DNA of 64,000 bases, from assembly GCF_000718025.1 (NCBI RefSeq), contig NZ_JODS01000029.1:1-64000 (forward strand), given 5' to 3'. Numbering within the stretch: position 1 is the stretch's first letter; each line of letters starts with the position of its first letter. Shown piece by piece: positions 1 to 8,004 of the stretch. The translations under genes were made by a program, and so were the position numbers. Source of the stretch: Kitasatospora purpeofusca. Its GTDB lineage: Bacteria; Actinomycetota; Actinomycetes; Streptomycetales; Streptomycetaceae. Below the pieces are notes generated by a model. It had not been told where the DNA came from. It made no database searches and worked only from the letters and a program-made list of their open reading frames with translations.

Positions 1-1
1 C

Positions 2-82
2 GTCGCCCGCGAGATCTACCGCGCGCTGACTGCAGCACCAGCCGAACAAATCGCTCAAACCGACCTCGCTCCTGCGGCTTGA
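2..82 (+). CDS. C-terminal end of a transposase-like protein (partial at window edge)
   Basis: The first 26 codons read VAREIYRALT followed by a short Ala-rich tail and a TGA stop. A block like K-R-[YF]-x-A-R-E-[IL]-Y is what I recall at the C terminus of IS110-family (Transposase_20) transposases, so this is probably the 3' end of such an element. Nothing upstream is visible, so whether the element is intact cannot be judged. The assignment rests on about ten residues and is tentative. Confidence 0.4.
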   Translation, partial: VAREIYRALTAAPAEQIAQTDLAPAA

Positions 83-134
83 CGTCTATAGGAGCATCCG
101 CCCGGTGGCGACGTGGCTGGCTAGGCTGCGGCGC

Positions 135-755
135 ATGGACATCGTGATACCGCTCTTCGACCGGTTCGAGCCGCTCGACGCGATCGGGCCCTACGAGATC
201 CTCGCCTACGTGCCCGGGGCCACCGTGCGGTTCGTCACCGCCGAACCCGGCCTGGTGCGGGACGACCTGGGCGCCCTGCCGGTGCACGTGCCGACCGCGT
301 ACACCGAGGTGGAGCGGTGCGACGTCCTGCTGGTCCCGGGCGGGGGCGGCATCCGGCCGATGCTCGCGGACCCCGGCTTCCTCGACTGGGTCCGCCGGAT
401 CCACGCCGGCACCCGCTTCACCACCTCGGTCTGCACCGGGTCGATCGTGCTCGGCGCGGCCGGCCTGCTGACCGGCCTGACCGCCACCACCCACTGGCAG
501 GCGGCCGCCGAACTGGAGTCGCACGGCGCCGTCTACACACCGGAGCGGGTGGTCCGGCACGGCAGGCTGATCACCGCCGCCGGGGTCTCCTCCGGGATCG
601 ACATGGCCGTCTCGCTGGCCGCGCTGCTCACCGACGAGCTGACCGCCCGGGCGATCCAGCTGACCACCGAGTACGACCCGCAACCCCCGTTCGACAGCGG
701 CTCGGTGGCCAAGGCCTCGGCCGAGGTGATCGAGCGGGCCCGCACCCTGGGCTGA
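135..755 (+). CDS. DJ-1/PfpI family protein, isonitrile hydratase-like
   Basis: Predicted cytoplasmic enzyme of 206 residues with the DJ-1/PfpI (class I glutamine amidotransferase-like) fold. The nucleophile elbow is SVCTGS, with the candidate catalytic Cys at residue 100. An Asp at residue 15 in FEPLDAIGPYE lies where isonitrile hydratase (InhA) has its essential Asp, and LLVPGGGG and the late THW block are also typical. I start at ATG 135 because family proteins begin at MDIVIPLFD; the frame stays open to GTG 105. It appears to be monocistronic and ends at a strong hairpin. Isonitrile hydratase, amidase or AraC-like DJ-1 roles cannot be separated from sequence alone. Confidence 0.8.
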   Translation: MDIVIPLFDRFEPLDAIGPYEILAYVPGATVRFVTAEPGLVRDDLGALPVHVPTAYTEVERCDVLLVPGGGGIRPMLADPGFLDWVRRIHAGTRFTTSVCTGSIVLGAAGLLTGLTATTHWQAAAELESHGAVYTPERVVRHGRLITAAGVSSGIDMAVSLAALLTDELTARAIQLTTEYDPQPPFDSGSVAKASAEVIERARTLG

Positions 756-776
756 ACCCCAGGACGCGGGCCCGAG

Positions 777-810
777 CCGCCGCCGGCCCCGGGTGCGGGG
801 CCGGCGGCGG
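777..810. terminator. Bidirectional hairpin terminator between convergent genes
   Basis: A perfect 14-bp stem (CCGCCGCCGGCCCC against its complement) with a 6-nt loop lies 22 bp after the DJ-1 stop and 7 bp beyond the stop of the convergent beta-helix gene. There is no T tract, as is usual for actinobacterial hairpin terminators. Confidence 0.75.
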
Positions 811-816
811 GTGCCG

Positions 817-3030
817 TCACGGGAAGGAGGTGACCGTGGACGGGGTGGTGGAGGTGCCGGAGGTCGCGCCGCCGGTGCCGTTGATCACGTGCTCGTACTG
901 GCCGTTGCCGCCCAGCGAGACCACCAGCAGGTCGTGGAACCGCACCCCGGGCCGGACCGGGGCCTCGAAGCCGTGGTCCATCCGGATGCTCGGGTCCACG
1001 TTGAAGTAGCAGTAGCTGCCGAGGCCCCAGCCCTCGTGGGTGGTGACGTTGTCGTCCACCTTGTAGGCGGCCCAGCCCCTGGTGGCGCCGTTCTGCACGG
1101 CGGCCTGGTTCGGGGCGTCGTAGGCGATCTCGTTCTGGAAGAAGATCGTCCGGCCGCGTTCGCCCGACCACTCGACGTCGTACTTCTTGAAGTGCTCGAC
1201 GAACAGCCCGGTGCCGAGCACGTCGTCGCCGCGCACCACGAGGCCGTAGTCGGCCGGGTTGACCGTCCAGCCGACGCCGGTGCCGTGGTCGGCGCGCCAG
1301 ATCCAGGTGTGGTCGACGATCACGTCGTCACTGTTGACCACGATCCCGGCGGTGGCCGAGCCCGCGCCCGCGCCGCCGACCCGGACGAACACGTCCTGGA
1401 GGGTGGTCGGGTCGTTCGCGTGGTCGGCGGCCGCGTTGTCCGGCCCGATCTGCACCAGCACCGGCGAGTTGACCGGCCCGGCGTCGACCAGCAGCCCGGC
1501 CAGCCGGACGCCGTCCACGTCGGCGACCCGGATCGCGGTCACCCCGTTGTCGGGCACCACGGTGGCCAGGCCGAGGCCGAGCACCACGGTGTCCGGGCGG
1601 GTCACCTCGATCGGCCGGTCCACGTGGTAGACGCCGGGGGTGAACAGCAGGTCCAGGCCCTGCGCCAGCGCCTGGTTGATGGTGGCCGCCGTCGCACCCG
1701 GCTTGACCAGGTAGAACTGGTTCAGCGGCCGCGAGGTGCCCTGCGGGGTGCCGTCCCAGGAGACGCCCCGGGCGTTGGTGCGCTTCGCCGGGACGAACAC
1801 CCGGTACTCGTTGCCCTCCAGGTAGAGGAACGGCTTCTCGCGCGACACCGGGGTGGTGTCGAGGGTGGTGTAGGGCGGGTTCGGGAAGCTCTGCGCGGGC
1901 GCGCCCTGGACGCCGGAGAAGACCTGGTTCCAGACGCCGTTGGAGAAGCCGCCGATCGCGCTGTCCCGGGTGTACCACTGCTGCTGCGAGTAGTTGCCGA
2001 TCTGGCCGTCCACCCGGCTGTCGGCGATGTAGCCGCCGCTGGCCCAACCGTAGCCGTTCGGCGCCAGGTTGAGCCCGCCCCGGACGTGCATCCGGCGGAA
2101 CGGCGCGGCCTGGGCGACGGCCCAGCGGTCGGTGCCGTTGACCGGGTTGAGGGCGAGGTTCTCCGCGGAGCGCCAGAAGTTCTGGGTGGCGTTGCCGTTG
2201 AACCAGCCCGCGTCCACGGTGACATCGCCGTTGAAGGTGGTGTCGTCGGGCTTGAGGCCGAGGCCCGCGATCGAGGTGTAGAAGCCGAGTTGGGCGTTGA
2301 GGTTCTGGTAGGTGCCCGGCTTGAACAGCAGCGCGTACCGCTCGGGGCCGAACTGGTTGGACTCCTGCTTGCGGAACACCTCGTCCAGCTTGGCCTGGAT
2401 GCCGGGCGTGCCGGGGTCGAAGACCAGCACGTTGGGGCCGAGGTCGCCGCCGCCCTGCACCGGCGGCACGGTCGGGCCGTCGGAGGCGGCGACCCGCAGC
2501 TCCCACAGCGAATAGCCCCAGGCGGTGCCCCGGGCCTGGCCGTTGAGCCGGACGTAGCGGCCGCTGCCGGAGACCGCGACGGTCTCGGTTCCGCCGGTGC
2601 CGTTCGCGGTGGAGTAGAGGGTGCGCCAGGTGACGCCGTCGTCGGAGGCCTGGATCTGGTAGGCGCGCCCGTACGCCGCCTCCCAGGCGAGTTCGACCCG
2701 GCACAGCTGCCGCACCGAGCCGAGGTCGACCTGCAACCACTGCGGGTCGGCGAAGGCGGAGGACCAGCGGGTACCGGCGTCGCCGTCGACGGCGTTGGCG
2801 GCGGACAGACCGGCGTTCTCGGTGGAGGAGGCGGTGGCCGGGCGGCCCCGCGCGGCGTCCGCGGCACCGCACTCGGCGGCGGCGGGGGCGGGGGCGGTGC
2901 TGGACGCGCCGGTGGCGGGGGCCGCGAGGGCGGCCGGTCCCGGCAGGGCGAGGGTGGTGGCCGCGAGCAGGGCGAGACCGAGCCTGGCGGCCGGCCCCCC
3001 GCGACGCGGGCGTGCTGAAGTGAGCCTCAT
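817..3030 (-). CDS. Secreted discoidin (F5/8-type) plus parallel beta-helix protein, putative glycan-active enzyme
   Basis: A 737-residue exported protein. Residues 1-38 form a signal peptide (twin Arg near residue 10, AxA site around 36-38). Residues 60-182 form an F5/8-type carbohydrate-binding module (ATASSTENAGL, VDGDAGTRWSS, WLQVDLG). From about 198 onward are two parallel beta-helix-like halves, each opening with a polysaccharide-lyase-like LLFKPGTY or LLFTPGVY strand. That arrangement recalls GH55 exo-beta-1,3-glucanases, but I see no motif that fixes family or substrate. ATG 3030 is chosen because an AGGAG box sits 7 nt upstream and the signal peptide starts there. It lies beside a ROK repressor, a sugar ABC operon and a GH1 gene, which suggests a beta-glucan role. 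Confidence 0.75.
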   Translation of the reverse strand: MRLTSARPRRGGPAARLGLALLAATTLALPGPAALAAPATGASSTAPAPAAAECGAADAARGRPATASSTENAGLSAANAVDGDAGTRWSSAFADPQWLQVDLGSVRQLCRVELAWEAAYGRAYQIQASDDGVTWRTLYSTANGTGGTETVAVSGSGRYVRLNGQARGTAWGYSLWELRVAASDGPTVPPVQGGGDLGPNVLVFDPGTPGIQAKLDEVFRKQESNQFGPERYALLFKPGTYQNLNAQLGFYTSIAGLGLKPDDTTFNGDVTVDAGWFNGNATQNFWRSAENLALNPVNGTDRWAVAQAAPFRRMHVRGGLNLAPNGYGWASGGYIADSRVDGQIGNYSQQQWYTRDSAIGGFSNGVWNQVFSGVQGAPAQSFPNPPYTTLDTTPVSREKPFLYLEGNEYRVFVPAKRTNARGVSWDGTPQGTSRPLNQFYLVKPGATAATINQALAQGLDLLFTPGVYHVDRPIEVTRPDTVVLGLGLATVVPDNGVTAIRVADVDGVRLAGLLVDAGPVNSPVLVQIGPDNAAADHANDPTTLQDVFVRVGGAGAGSATAGIVVNSDDVIVDHTWIWRADHGTGVGWTVNPADYGLVVRGDDVLGTGLFVEHFKKYDVEWSGERGRTIFFQNEIAYDAPNQAAVQNGATRGWAAYKVDDNVTTHEGWGLGSYCYFNVDPSIRMDHGFEAPVRPGVRFHDLLVVSLGGNGQYEHVINGTGGATSGTSTTPSTVTSFP

Positions 3031-3142
3031 GGGCTGCTCCTGCGGTGGGGGTGGGTGAAGGCGGAGGCGCACACCGCGGCCCGTGCCCGGTACGCCGTTG
3101 GGCGCCGGGCGGTGGGGAACGACGGGACGGCTCGACGGGTCC

Positions 3143-3176
3143 GCGCACCGGCCGGCTCGGGGTTCGGCCGGTGCGC
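3143..3176 (-). terminator. Hairpin downstream of the ROK repressor gene
   Basis: A perfect 11-bp inverted repeat (GCGCACCGGCC with its complement, 12-nt loop) lies 240 bp after the ROK gene and 113 bp before the start of the beta-helix gene. It could terminate read-through from the ROK gene, or form in the long 5' leader of the beta-helix mRNA. Confidence 0.4.
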
Positions 3177-3265
3177 GCACGGACCCGCCGCGGCGGGCGG
3201 TCACCTGGTGCGTGACGGAGCGCCGCCGGCCCGGGGTCCGGGCCCGGGGAGCGCCCCCGACCGGG

Positions 3266-3325
3266 AGTCTCGGGGCAGTCGATCCGGGGTGTCAACCCCT
3301 CACGGCGACTTTCCTCACGGCGTGA
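3266..3325 (-). promoter_or_regulatory. Candidate promoter and operator for the beta-helix gene
   Basis: On the minus strand TTGACA (3295-3290) is followed after 18 bp by GAGACT (3271-3266). Just upstream of the -35 are two direct copies of CGCCGTGAGG (3298-3307 and 3313-3322, 15-bp period). The outer copy is embedded in a palindrome TCACG-G-CGTGA (3315-3325). The predicted leader is about 230 nt. The -10 is weak and the repeats have no assigned regulator. The rest of 3031-3415 shows only GC-rich sequence and the hairpin at 3143-3176. Confidence 0.4.
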
Positions 3326-3415
3326 ACTTGCTTGTGCCGAAGGGAAGTAGTGGATCCTCCCAGCTCAGGACCGCCGCCCGGGGGCGCCGCTCGGGCGCAC
3401 CGGCCGGGGCCGTCG

Positions 3416-4726
3416 CTAGGCCCGCAGCCCGGCCGGCGCCACCGCCGCGTCCGCCTCCGCCCGGCGCGGGAACTCCCCGCCGGAGTCCAGGAAGTCGGAG
3501 AGCGGCAGGGTCGCCGCGCCCACCGTGACCGCCGCCGGGCCGAGCGTGCCCAGCACGATCTCGGTCTGCTCGCGCGGGAAGCGCAGCGCGTACTCGGTGG
3601 CGGCCGCGCGGATCCCGGGCAGCAGCCGGGGGCCGAGCAGCAGTCCGGCCCAGCCGCCGATCACGATCCGCTCCGGGTTGAACAGGTTCACCAGGTCGGC
3701 GATGGCCGCACCGAGGTACTCGGCGGCCTCGTCCAGCAGCGCGACGGCGGCCGGATCGCCCGCCCCGGCGGCCGCCAGCAGGGCCGCCAGCCCGGCCTTC
3801 TCCCCGCCGCCGGTCGGCGCCGCGCCCCACCGCGCGACCAGCGCCTCGGCGCCGACGTACGCCTCCAGGCAGCCGCGCGCGCCGCACCGGCAGCGGCGTC
3901 CGCCGACGTGCACCTTGGTGTGCCCCCACTCGCCCGCGCTGCTGGTGGCGCCCCGGAAGCGGGCGCCGTCGGCGATCACGCAGGCGCCGACGCCGGAGCC
4001 GAACAGGGCGACCACCGCGTGCCGGGCGCCGCGCCCGGCGCCGAACCACATCTCGGCCTGACCGAGGGTCTTGGCGCCGTTGTCGACGAACAGCGGCAGG
4101 TCGGTGCCGGCCCGCAGCATCCGGCCGAGCGGCACCGCGTCCCAGCCGACGGTCTGGCCGTGCACCACGGCGCCCGCCCCGCCGCCGAGGTCCGGCCCGA
4201 TGCCCCGCTCGACGGCGCCGCGGCCGACGCCCCCTCCCCCGACCACCCCCTGCTCGACGATGCCGGGCACCCCGACGCCCACGCCGAGCACCGTGCCCGG
4301 ATCGGTCCCGGTGCGCTCCAGCACCTCGGCCAGCCCGGCCAGGATCAGCTCCGCGACATGGCCGGCGTCATGCCCCCGGTCGTCCAACGGCCGGTCGCTG
4401 GCCGCCAGTTCGGTCCTGGCCAGGTCGAACAGCGCGACCCGGACCTGGGTCTCGCCGACGTCCACGCCGACCAGGTGGGCCCGGCCGGCCGCGACCCGGA
4501 GCAGGATCCGCGGCCGCCCGCCGTCCGACTCCACCGAGCCGCACTCCTCGATCAGGCCGTCGGCGAGCAGCTCGCCGGTCACATTGCTGATCGAGCCACC
4601 GCTCAGCCCGGTGATCGAGCCGAGCTCCTGGCGGCTGAGCGGCCCGTCGAAGTACAGCCGCCGCAGCAGCGTGGACCGGCTGCCTCTGCGCAGGTCACGC
4701 ACCGTCTTCTTGCCTCGCGCGGTCAT
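3416..4726 (-). CDS. ROK-family transcriptional regulator (winged HTH plus ROK sugar-sensing domain)
   Basis: A 436-residue NagC/XylR-type regulator. An N-terminal winged helix-turn-helix occupies about residues 17-65 (SRQELGSITGLSGGSISNVTGELL). The ROK domain follows, with VGVDVGETQVRVALFD at 86-101 and the zinc-binding block GEWGHT (His269) ... CRCGARGCLEAY (Cys279, 281, 286). AGGAGGGAG precedes ATG 4726. It is transcribed divergently from the sugar ABC-GH1 operon 126 bp away, so it is most simply that operon's repressor. The inducer is unknown; a beta-glucoside or its phosphate is an inference from the GH1 neighbour. Residues 160-185 form a Gly-rich stretch not usual in the family. Confidence 0.88.
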   Translation of the reverse strand: MTARGKKTVRDLRRGSRSTLLRRLYFDGPLSRQELGSITGLSGGSISNVTGELLADGLIEECGSVESDGGRPRILLRVAAGRAHLVGVDVGETQVRVALFDLARTELAASDRPLDDRGHDAGHVAELILAGLAEVLERTGTDPGTVLGVGVGVPGIVEQGVVGGGGVGRGAVERGIGPDLGGGAGAVVHGQTVGWDAVPLGRMLRAGTDLPLFVDNGAKTLGQAEMWFGAGRGARHAVVALFGSGVGACVIADGARFRGATSSAGEWGHTKVHVGGRRCRCGARGCLEAYVGAEALVARWGAAPTGGGEKAGLAALLAAAGAGDPAAVALLDEAAEYLGAAIADLVNLFNPERIVIGGWAGLLLGPRLLPGIRAAATEYALRFPREQTEIVLGTLGPAAVTVGAATLPLSDFLDSGGEFPRRAEADAAVAPAGLRA

Positions 4727-4767
4727 GGGATCTCCCTCCTGCCCCGAATCTATCGCTGTCCGAACCC

Positions 4768-4796
4768 TTGACGGAAGCTTTTCTCACACGTTAAAT
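4768..4796 (+). promoter_or_regulatory. Promoter of the sugar ABC-GH1 operon
   Basis: TTGACG (4768-4773), a 17-bp spacer and TTAAAT (4791-4796) form a good housekeeping-type promoter 57 bp before the lipoprotein ATG. It sits in the 126-bp gap shared with the divergent ROK repressor, where an operator would be expected. I could not see a convincing palindrome. Confidence 0.6.
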
Positions 4797-4852
4797 CACG
4801 CCTCGAATTAAGTATCGCAGCATCGGACTTCACCCGAAGAGGGGATCCCTCC

Positions 4853-6166
4853 ATGCCCATCGTCCGCGCCGCCGCCGCCGGCGTGCTGGCCACCGCACTC
4901 GTCCTCACCGCCACCGCCTGCGGCGGGGGCTCCGCATCCGGAGGCGGGGGCGACAGCAGCCCCGGCACACTCACCTACTGGGCCTCCAACCAGGGCACCA
5001 GCCTGGAGAACGACCGCCAGGTGCTGGAACCCGAGCTGCGGAAGTTCGAGCAGCAGACCGGCATCAAGGTGAAACTGGAGGTCATCCCCTGGTCCGACCT
5101 GCTCAACCGGATCCTCGCCGCCGCCGGCTCCGGCCAGGGCCCCGACGTGCTCAACATCGGCAACACCTGGTCCGCCTCGCTCCAGGCCACCGGCGCCCTG
5201 CGGCCCTTCGACGCCGCCACCCTCGCGAAGACCGGCGGCAAGGAGCGGTTCCTGCCCGCCGCGCTCGCCTCGGCCGGCGCCGCCGGCCAGGACCCGGCCG
5301 CCGTCCCGCTCTACTCGATGGCCTACGGCCTGTACTGGAACAAGAAGCTCTTCGCCGAGGCCGGGATCGACCGGGCGCCGGCCACCTGGGAGGAGCTGGT
5401 CGCCGACGGCAAGAAGCTCACCACCGGCGGCCGCTACGGCCTCGCCGTCGAGGGCGGCAACATCAGCGAGAACGTCCACCACGCCTTCACCCTCGCCAAG
5501 CAGCACGGCGCCGACTTCTTCGACCCGTCCGGCCGCCCCGCCTTCGACAGCCCGGGTGCCGTCGCCGCGGTCAAGCAGTACGTCGACCTGCTCGGCACCG
5601 ACCGGATCGCCGCCGCGGGCAACGCCGAGTACGCCAACAACCAGTCCGTCACCGACTTCGCCACCGGCAAGGCCGCGATGCTGCTGTGGCAGGCCGCCGG
5701 GGCCAACCTCAAGTCCCACGGCATGGCCGCCGAGGACTACGGCGTCGCCCCCGTCCCGATCCCCGCCGGCGCCAGCGGCGAACGCGCCACCACCTCGATG
5801 GTCGCCGGGATCAACCTCGCCGTCTTCCGCGCCACCAAGAACACCGAAGGGGCGCTGAAGTTCGTGTCCTTCATGACCGGCACCGAGGAACAGACCGTGC
5901 TCAACAAGGCCTACGGCACCATCCCCCCGGTCGTCGAGGCCCAGCGCGACGCCGCCTTCGCCACCCCCGAACTCGGCACCCTGGCCGCCGTCCTGGGCCA
6001 GAGCGCCCGCCCGCTGCCCCAGGTCCCCGCCGAGAGCCAGTTCGAGACCCTGGTCGGCACCGCGGTGAAGAACCTGCTCGCCTCGGCCGCCGCCGGCAAG
6101 CCCGTCACCGAGGACGGCGTCCGCTCCGAACTCACCCGGGCCCAGCAGCAGATGCCGGCCAACTGA
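4853..6166 (+). CDS. Sugar ABC transporter substrate-binding lipoprotein
   Basis: Extracytoplasmic sugar-capture lipoprotein, 437 residues, of the family 1 (MalE-like) binding proteins. The signal peptide ends in a lipobox with Cys23 (LTATACGGG) followed by a Gly/Ser linker. TLTYWASNQG starts the mature fold, and the typical YGLYWNKKLFAEAGI and FMTGTEEQ segments are present. A GAAGAGGGGA ribosome site precedes ATG 4853. It is first in an operon with two permeases and a GH1 enzyme. No ATPase is encoded, so it presumably uses the shared MsiK-type ATPase known from Streptomyces sugar importers. Confidence 0.9.
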   Translation: MPIVRAAAAGVLATALVLTATACGGGSASGGGGDSSPGTLTYWASNQGTSLENDRQVLEPELRKFEQQTGIKVKLEVIPWSDLLNRILAAAGSGQGPDVLNIGNTWSASLQATGALRPFDAATLAKTGGKERFLPAALASAGAAGQDPAAVPLYSMAYGLYWNKKLFAEAGIDRAPATWEELVADGKKLTTGGRYGLAVEGGNISENVHHAFTLAKQHGADFFDPSGRPAFDSPGAVAAVKQYVDLLGTDRIAAAGNAEYANNQSVTDFATGKAAMLLWQAAGANLKSHGMAAEDYGVAPVPIPAGASGERATTSMVAGINLAVFRATKNTEGALKFVSFMTGTEEQTVLNKAYGTIPPVVEAQRDAAFATPELGTLAAVLGQSARPLPQVPAESQFETLVGTAVKNLLASAAAGKPVTEDGVRSELTRAQQQMPAN

Positions 6167-6167
6167 C

Positions 6168-7106
6168 GTGATCCGAGGCCGAATCGACCGACTGCGCCGA
6201 CGCGCAGGAACCACCGCCCTCCCCTATCTGCTGCTGCTCCCCGCCCTGCTGCTCGAACTCGCCGTCCACCTGGTGCCGATGGTGCTCGGCGCCGTGATGA
6301 GCCTCAAGCGGCTGACCCAGTTCTTCATCCGCGACTGGACCGCCGCCCCCTGGGCCGGACTCGCCAACTTCCGTACCGCGGTGGACTTCGACGCCCCGGT
6401 CGGCCGGGCCCTGCTGCACTCCTTCTGGGTCACCTGCGCCTTCACCGTGCTCGCCGTCGGCCTCTCCTGGCTGATCGGCACCACCGCCGCCGTGCTGATG
6501 CAGGACTCCTTCCGCGGCCGCGGCCTGCTGCGCGCGGTGTTCCTGCTGCCCTACGCGCTGCCGGTCTACGCTGCGGTCATCACCTGGTCGTTCATGTTCC
6601 AGCGGGACACCGGCCTGATCAACCACGTGCTGCACGACCAGCTCCACCTGGTCGACGACAAGCCGTTCTGGCTGCTCGGCGACAACAGCTTCGTCGCGCT
6701 GGTCACCGTCTCGGTCTGGCGCAGCTGGCCGTTCGCCTTCCTGACCCTCACCGCCGGGCTGCAGAACATCCCGCGCGACCTCTACGAGGCGGCCGCGCTG
6801 GACGGCGCCGGCGTCTGGCAGCAGATCCGCCGGATCACCCTGCCCTCGCTGCGGCCGGTCAACCAGGTGCTGGTGCTGGTGCTCTTCCTCTGGACCTTCA
6901 ACGACTTCAACACCCCCTATCTGCTGTTCGGCCGGTCGGCCCCCGCCGCGGCCGACCTAATCTCCGTGCACATCTACCAGTCCTCCTTCGTCACCTGGAA
7001 CTTCGGCGCCGGCTCGGCGATGTCCGTCCTGCTGCTGCTGTTCCTGCTGGTGGTGACGGCCGGCTACCTGCTGCTCACCTCGCGCCGGAAGGACGCCACC
7101 GCGTGA
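6168..7106 (+). CDS. Sugar ABC transporter permease (MalF-like)
   Basis: Inner-membrane permease of 312 residues with six predicted helices. The cytoplasmic EAA loop, YEAAALDGAGVWQQIRRITL, is the docking site for the ATPase. GTG 6168 starts one base after the lipoprotein stop, so translation is probably coupled. It pairs with the next permease. The substrate is inferred only from the downstream beta-glucosidase. Confidence 0.9.
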   Translation: MIRGRIDRLRRRAGTTALPYLLLLPALLLELAVHLVPMVLGAVMSLKRLTQFFIRDWTAAPWAGLANFRTAVDFDAPVGRALLHSFWVTCAFTVLAVGLSWLIGTTAAVLMQDSFRGRGLLRAVFLLPYALPVYAAVITWSFMFQRDTGLINHVLHDQLHLVDDKPFWLLGDNSFVALVTVSVWRSWPFAFLTLTAGLQNIPRDLYEAAALDGAGVWQQIRRITLPSLRPVNQVLVLVLFLWTFNDFNTPYLLFGRSAPAAADLISVHIYQSSFVTWNFGAGSAMSVLLLLFLLVVTAGYLLLTSRRKDATA

Positions 7107-7945
7107 TCGACCCGCCCGCCTCGTTCCGGTGGCTGCGCCGCGTACTGCTCGCCGCGCTCACCGTCTTCACTCTCGTCCCCGTCCTGGTGATGCTCGGCAG
7201 TTCGCTGAAGCCGCTCCAGGACGTCCAGGGGCCGTTCCGCTGGATCCCCAGCACCGTGACCCTGCGCCCCTACGCGGACATCTGGCGCACCGTGCCGCTC
7301 GGCCGCTACCTGGTCAACTCCCTCATAGTGGCCGGGGGTTCGACGATCTGCTCGGTCCTGGTCGCGATCGTCGCGGCGTACGCGGTGAGCCGCTACCGTT
7401 TCCGTGGCCGGCGCTTCTTCACGGTGACGGTGCTGTCCACCCAGATGTTCCCCGGAATCCTGTTCCTGCTCCCGCTGTTCCTGCTCCTCGTCAACGTCGG
7501 CAACGCCACCGGGGTCGCCCTGTACGGCAGCCGCGGCGGTCTGATCCTCACCTATCTGACCTTCTCGCTGCCGTTCTCGATCTGGATGCTGGTCGGCTAC
7601 TTCGACTCCATCCCGCGCGACCTGGACGAGGCCGCGCTGGTCGACGGCTGCGGGCCGGTCCGGGCCCTGGTGCGGATCATCGTCCCGGCGGCGGTGCCCG
7701 GCATCGTCGCGGTCGCGGTGTACGCCTTCATGACGGCCTGGGGCGAGGTGCTCTTCGCCTCGGTGCTCACCAACGAGGAGACCCGCACCCTGGCCGTCGG
7801 CCTCCAGGGCTACGCCACGCTCAACGACGTCTACTGGAACCAGGTGATGGCCGCCTCGCTGGTGGTCAGCGTCCCGGTGGTGGCCGGCTTCCTGCTGCTC
7901 CAGCGCTACCTGGTCGCCGGACTCACCGCCGGGGCCGTCAAATGA
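7103..7945 (+). CDS. Sugar ABC transporter permease (MalG-like)
   Basis: Second membrane subunit, 280 residues. The MalG-type N terminus (VMLGSSLKP) is followed by membrane helices and the EAA loop LDEAALVDGCGPVRALVRII. The GTG start overlaps the upstream stop by 4 nt (GTGA), so the two permeases are translationally coupled and likely form a heterodimer. Confidence 0.9.
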   Translation: MIDPPASFRWLRRVLLAALTVFTLVPVLVMLGSSLKPLQDVQGPFRWIPSTVTLRPYADIWRTVPLGRYLVNSLIVAGGSTICSVLVAIVAAYAVSRYRFRGRRFFTVTVLSTQMFPGILFLLPLFLLLVNVGNATGVALYGSRGGLILTYLTFSLPFSIWMLVGYFDSIPRDLDEAALVDGCGPVRALVRIIVPAAVPGIVAVAVYAFMTAWGEVLFASVLTNEETRTLAVGLQGYATLNDVYWNQVMAASLVVSVPVVAGFLLLQRYLVAGLTAGAVK

Positions 7946-8004
7946 CCCGCGCCCGGCACCCCGACGCCCGCCGCCACCTCCTCCACCACCCCGAGAGGCC
8001 CGCC

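Noticed and set aside
1..104. A complete insertion sequence at the left edge
   Set aside because: Only the last codons of a transposase-like frame are present and no terminal inverted repeat is identifiable in the following bases.
793..3018. A 741-codon plus-strand frame opposite the discoidin/beta-helix gene
   Set aside because: Gly/Arg/Val-rich shadow without motifs; the opposite strand encodes a signal peptide, discoidin and beta-helix domains.
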